This document shows positions 15,478 through 17,278 of a DNA stretch of 17,278 nt, in pieces; the first letter of the stretch is position 1, and each line of letters starts with the position of its first letter. Source of the stretch: Spirochaetales bacterium. Its GTDB lineage: Bacteria; Spirochaetota; Spirochaetia; JAGLYY01. The notes under the pieces are model-generated. The model saw only the letters and a program-made list of their open reading frames with translations, did no database searches and was not told the DNA's origin. Where the stretch lies: NCBI GenBank assembly GCA_023131935.1, contig JAGLYY010000218.1, forward strand, positions 1 through 17,278. Direction: 5' to 3'. Both the position numbers and the translations under genes were made by a program.

Positions 15478-17214
15478 ATGCCGGCGATTTCCGATATTAT
15501 ACTCCAGGCTCTATCCACCTCAACCGATGGTCTTCTTATCCTCAATCGGGAAAAGAAAGTACTCTTTGTGAATGAAGTCTTTGCCGATTTCTTCGGCCTT
15601 ACTCCTGCAGGAATCCTGAAAGAACAACAGAATATTCTTTCTTATATACCAATAAATGGGGGACCGGAGTTAAACAGGGTATTCAATCTTCGATATGGGG
15701 ATCTACCTGAAAGGCAGCTCTGCATTTCCTATAGTGAAGCAGGTTTCGGGGAAGATGGAAATACTCTGGTACATCTTGTGCCGCTTCAGATTCCCGATTA
15801 TGCCGAATGGAAACAGGATGTTTCGAGGCACCTCTTTGAGAACATCCAGGATCCTGTTATGTACGTTGATGCCGAGGGGAAAATCCAGCAGGTCAATAAC
15901 TCCTTCACCAGAATTCTGGGCTATACACGAGGGGGTGTTTTAAAAGCAGAGGATCTATATGTCGATGGTGAGGATTTTTCCCGAAGGTTAATTGCCCTTG
16001 ATGTAGAGGACAGGCTGCCAGATATAGAAACTCGCCTTCAAAGGGCTGATGAGAAAATACTTTCTTTTCAAGAAACAATATGGGTCCATCGAAATCCGGG
16101 CAAGCAAGTTCTGGGATACACAAGCCACCTTCGGGACCTATCCCGCTATGAATATCTTAAAGCACGGCTTTCAGTTTCCCAGCAGAACTATAACAGGCTT
16201 TTCGAAATAATCACCTCTTCAATCATTATAGTAGATGAACTGGGAATCATTATTAATATAAACTCTTCCGCTGAGGTGCTGTTCGGACATAACCGGGCCG
16301 ACATTATCGGACAGCAGTATGATGATATTTTCCGTTTAGGTTCTTCGGGACCGTCGATAAAGGATTTGGCACAACTCACACGGGAACATGGAGGCAGGTA
16401 TATTGATATCGGTGTTCCGCGGAAACGGAATGACGGCAGCCATATTTACACCTATGTAACCTATTTCCAATTGGAGCTTGAGCAAGAGGGGGGTGAGGTA
16501 ATGTTCATCATGGAGAAGGACCTGACAGATAGAATCAACCTCGAAAAACAACTGGAACAATCGATTGTGCAGGTTAAGGAGGCCCAGGAGGCAACCATCA
16601 TCGGTTTTGCAAAACTAACTGAGTACCGGGACCATTGTACCGGAGAGCACCTGAAAAGAATACAGGAGTATACAGAAGCTCTGGCCCGGGAATTACAACG
16701 GGATAGCAAATACAGCCTTTACATCAGTCCTGAATATATCAGAGACCTTTCCTTATCAAGTGTCCTCCATGATATTGGTAAAGTTGGAATAGAAGATTCG
16801 ATTTTGTTGAAGACAGGGGCACTCTCGAAAGAGGAATTTGACAGGATGAAACGCCATGCCCGGATGGGGGGGGATGCCCTTCTGGCCATTGATAATGAGC
16901 TTGGACATGAGTCTTTTTTTACCATTGGCAGACGGGTAGCCTATTATCATCATGAAAAATGGGATGGAAATGGATATCCGGAAGAGCTGTCTGGAGAGGA
17001 AATCCCCTTATCCGCGCGGATTGTAGCTCTCTGCGATGTTTACGATGCCCTGACCAGTGAGCGGCCTTACAAGAAGGCCTTTCCTCACGATGAGTCGGTT
17101 TCAATTATAAATAAACAAAAGGGAAAACATTTCGATCCTGAGATCGTAAATGCTTTTCTTCGGATTCAGGGAAAATTTAAACAGATACGGCAAGTAAATT
17201 CCCCACAGACCTGA
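15478..17214 (+). CDS. PAS-PAS-PAS-HD-GYP cyclic di-GMP phosphodiesterase
   Basis: It degrades c-di-GMP in the cytoplasm. With ATG 15478 it has 578 residues. The frame is open from GTG 15358, but the first 40 codons read as non-protein-like, Cys/Arg-rich sequence; ATG 15466 has no ribosome binding site, whereas 15478 has AGGA 5 nt upstream. Three PAS domains lie at about 4-100, 115-225 and 237-350 (DGLLILNREKKVLFVN, QDPVMYVDAEGKIQQVN, SSIIIVDELGIIINI), then a helical linker and the HD-GYP domain (372-560). Its hallmarks are intact: H431/D432 (LHDIGKVG), H460 (RHARMGG), HHEKWDGNGYP (491-501) and CDVYDALTSERPYKKA. No membrane helix, so it senses intracellular cues through PAS. Confidence 0.9.
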   Translation: MPAISDIILQALSTSTDGLLILNREKKVLFVNEVFADFFGLTPAGILKEQQNILSYIPINGGPELNRVFNLRYGDLPERQLCISYSEAGFGEDGNTLVHLVPLQIPDYAEWKQDVSRHLFENIQDPVMYVDAEGKIQQVNNSFTRILGYTRGGVLKAEDLYVDGEDFSRRLIALDVEDRLPDIETRLQRADEKILSFQETIWVHRNPGKQVLGYTSHLRDLSRYEYLKARLSVSQQNYNRLFEIITSSIIIVDELGIIININSSAEVLFGHNRADIIGQQYDDIFRLGSSGPSIKDLAQLTREHGGRYIDIGVPRKRNDGSHIYTYVTYFQLELEQEGGEVMFIMEKDLTDRINLEKQLEQSIVQVKEAQEATIIGFAKLTEYRDHCTGEHLKRIQEYTEALARELQRDSKYSLYISPEYIRDLSLSSVLHDIGKVGIEDSILLKTGALSKEEFDRMKRHARMGGDALLAIDNELGHESFFTIGRRVAYYHHEKWDGNGYPEELSGEEIPLSARIVALCDVYDALTSERPYKKAFPHDESVSIINKQKGKHFDPEIVNAFLRIQGKFKQIRQVNSPQT

Positions 17215-17278
17215 TTCGTACAGTGATGCCAACTTCATAAAATGTCTCGGAGCACAGAGCAATTCTCATTTTGACATG
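17215..17278. other. right-edge intergenic sequence
   Basis: No complete gene is present. A plus-strand TTGACA (17271-17276) could be the -35 of a gene beyond the window. On the minus strand an ATG at 17267-17269 opens MRIALCSETFYEVG, which resembles the N-terminus of a glycosyltransferase. That frame runs leftwards into the HD-GYP gene and stops after 30 codons, so it would be a fragment at most. Confidence 0.3.

Overview
The window is a chromosomal segment of roughly average GC, probably from a spirochaete-like bacterium (Spirochaetota). This placement is an inference. It rests on the style of the proteins: hybrid kinases with several domains, a 7TMR-DISM receptor fused to a class III cyclase with a TPR-like tail, an HD-GYP protein with three PAS domains, and a REC/STAS-like/REC regulator. 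No rRNA, tRNA or CRISPR array was seen.

Layout. Positions 1-369 are an AT-rich flank with only tiny ORFs. Positions 370-954 encode a REP-associated tyrosine transposase (RAYT, Y1/HUH family) that carries an in-frame palindromic REP-like element; two further hairpins follow its stop. Positions 1019-1468 (minus) encode a secreted DUF2141 protein, with an elaborate upstream region of repeats and a good promoter. Positions 1741-5401 (plus) form a two-gene phosphorelay operon: a REC/STAS-like/REC regulator and a PAS-HisKA-HATPase-REC-REC-HPt hybrid kinase. Positions 5374-5535 hold a start-less open frame on the minus strand that looks like the decayed end of a lost gene. Positions 5611-6960 (plus) encode a MOFRL-family glycerate 2-kinase. 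It converges, with a 3-nt gap, on a minus-strand operon at 6964-11132: a GAF-PAS class III adenylate cyclase followed, 2 nt later, by a membrane-anchored HEAT-repeat protein. A short divergent promoter region separates this operon from 11267-14512 (plus), a 7TMR-DISM receptor fused to a histidine-kinase-like module, REC, class III cyclase and a TPR-like tail. Positions 14551-15348 (minus) encode a DUF72/YecE protein. Positions 15478-17214 (plus) encode a PAS-PAS-PAS-HD-GYP c-di-GMP phosphodiesterase.

How the genes may work together. Five of the nine larger genes are signalling proteins and a sixth, the HEAT protein, is translationally coupled to one of them. Two divergent cyclases would make cAMP, one from a soluble sensor and one from a membrane receptor. 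A phosphorelay and a c-di-GMP hydrolase lie beside them. No DNA-binding output domain is present, so the outputs are probably protein-protein contacts or second messengers. The best candidates for undescribed biology are the cyclase-HEAT coupled pair and the receptor cyclase, whose kinase ATP-binding motifs are eroded and whose REC domain has Arg in place of the conserved Lys. The RAYT with its internal and flanking palindromes is a separate mobile-element story.
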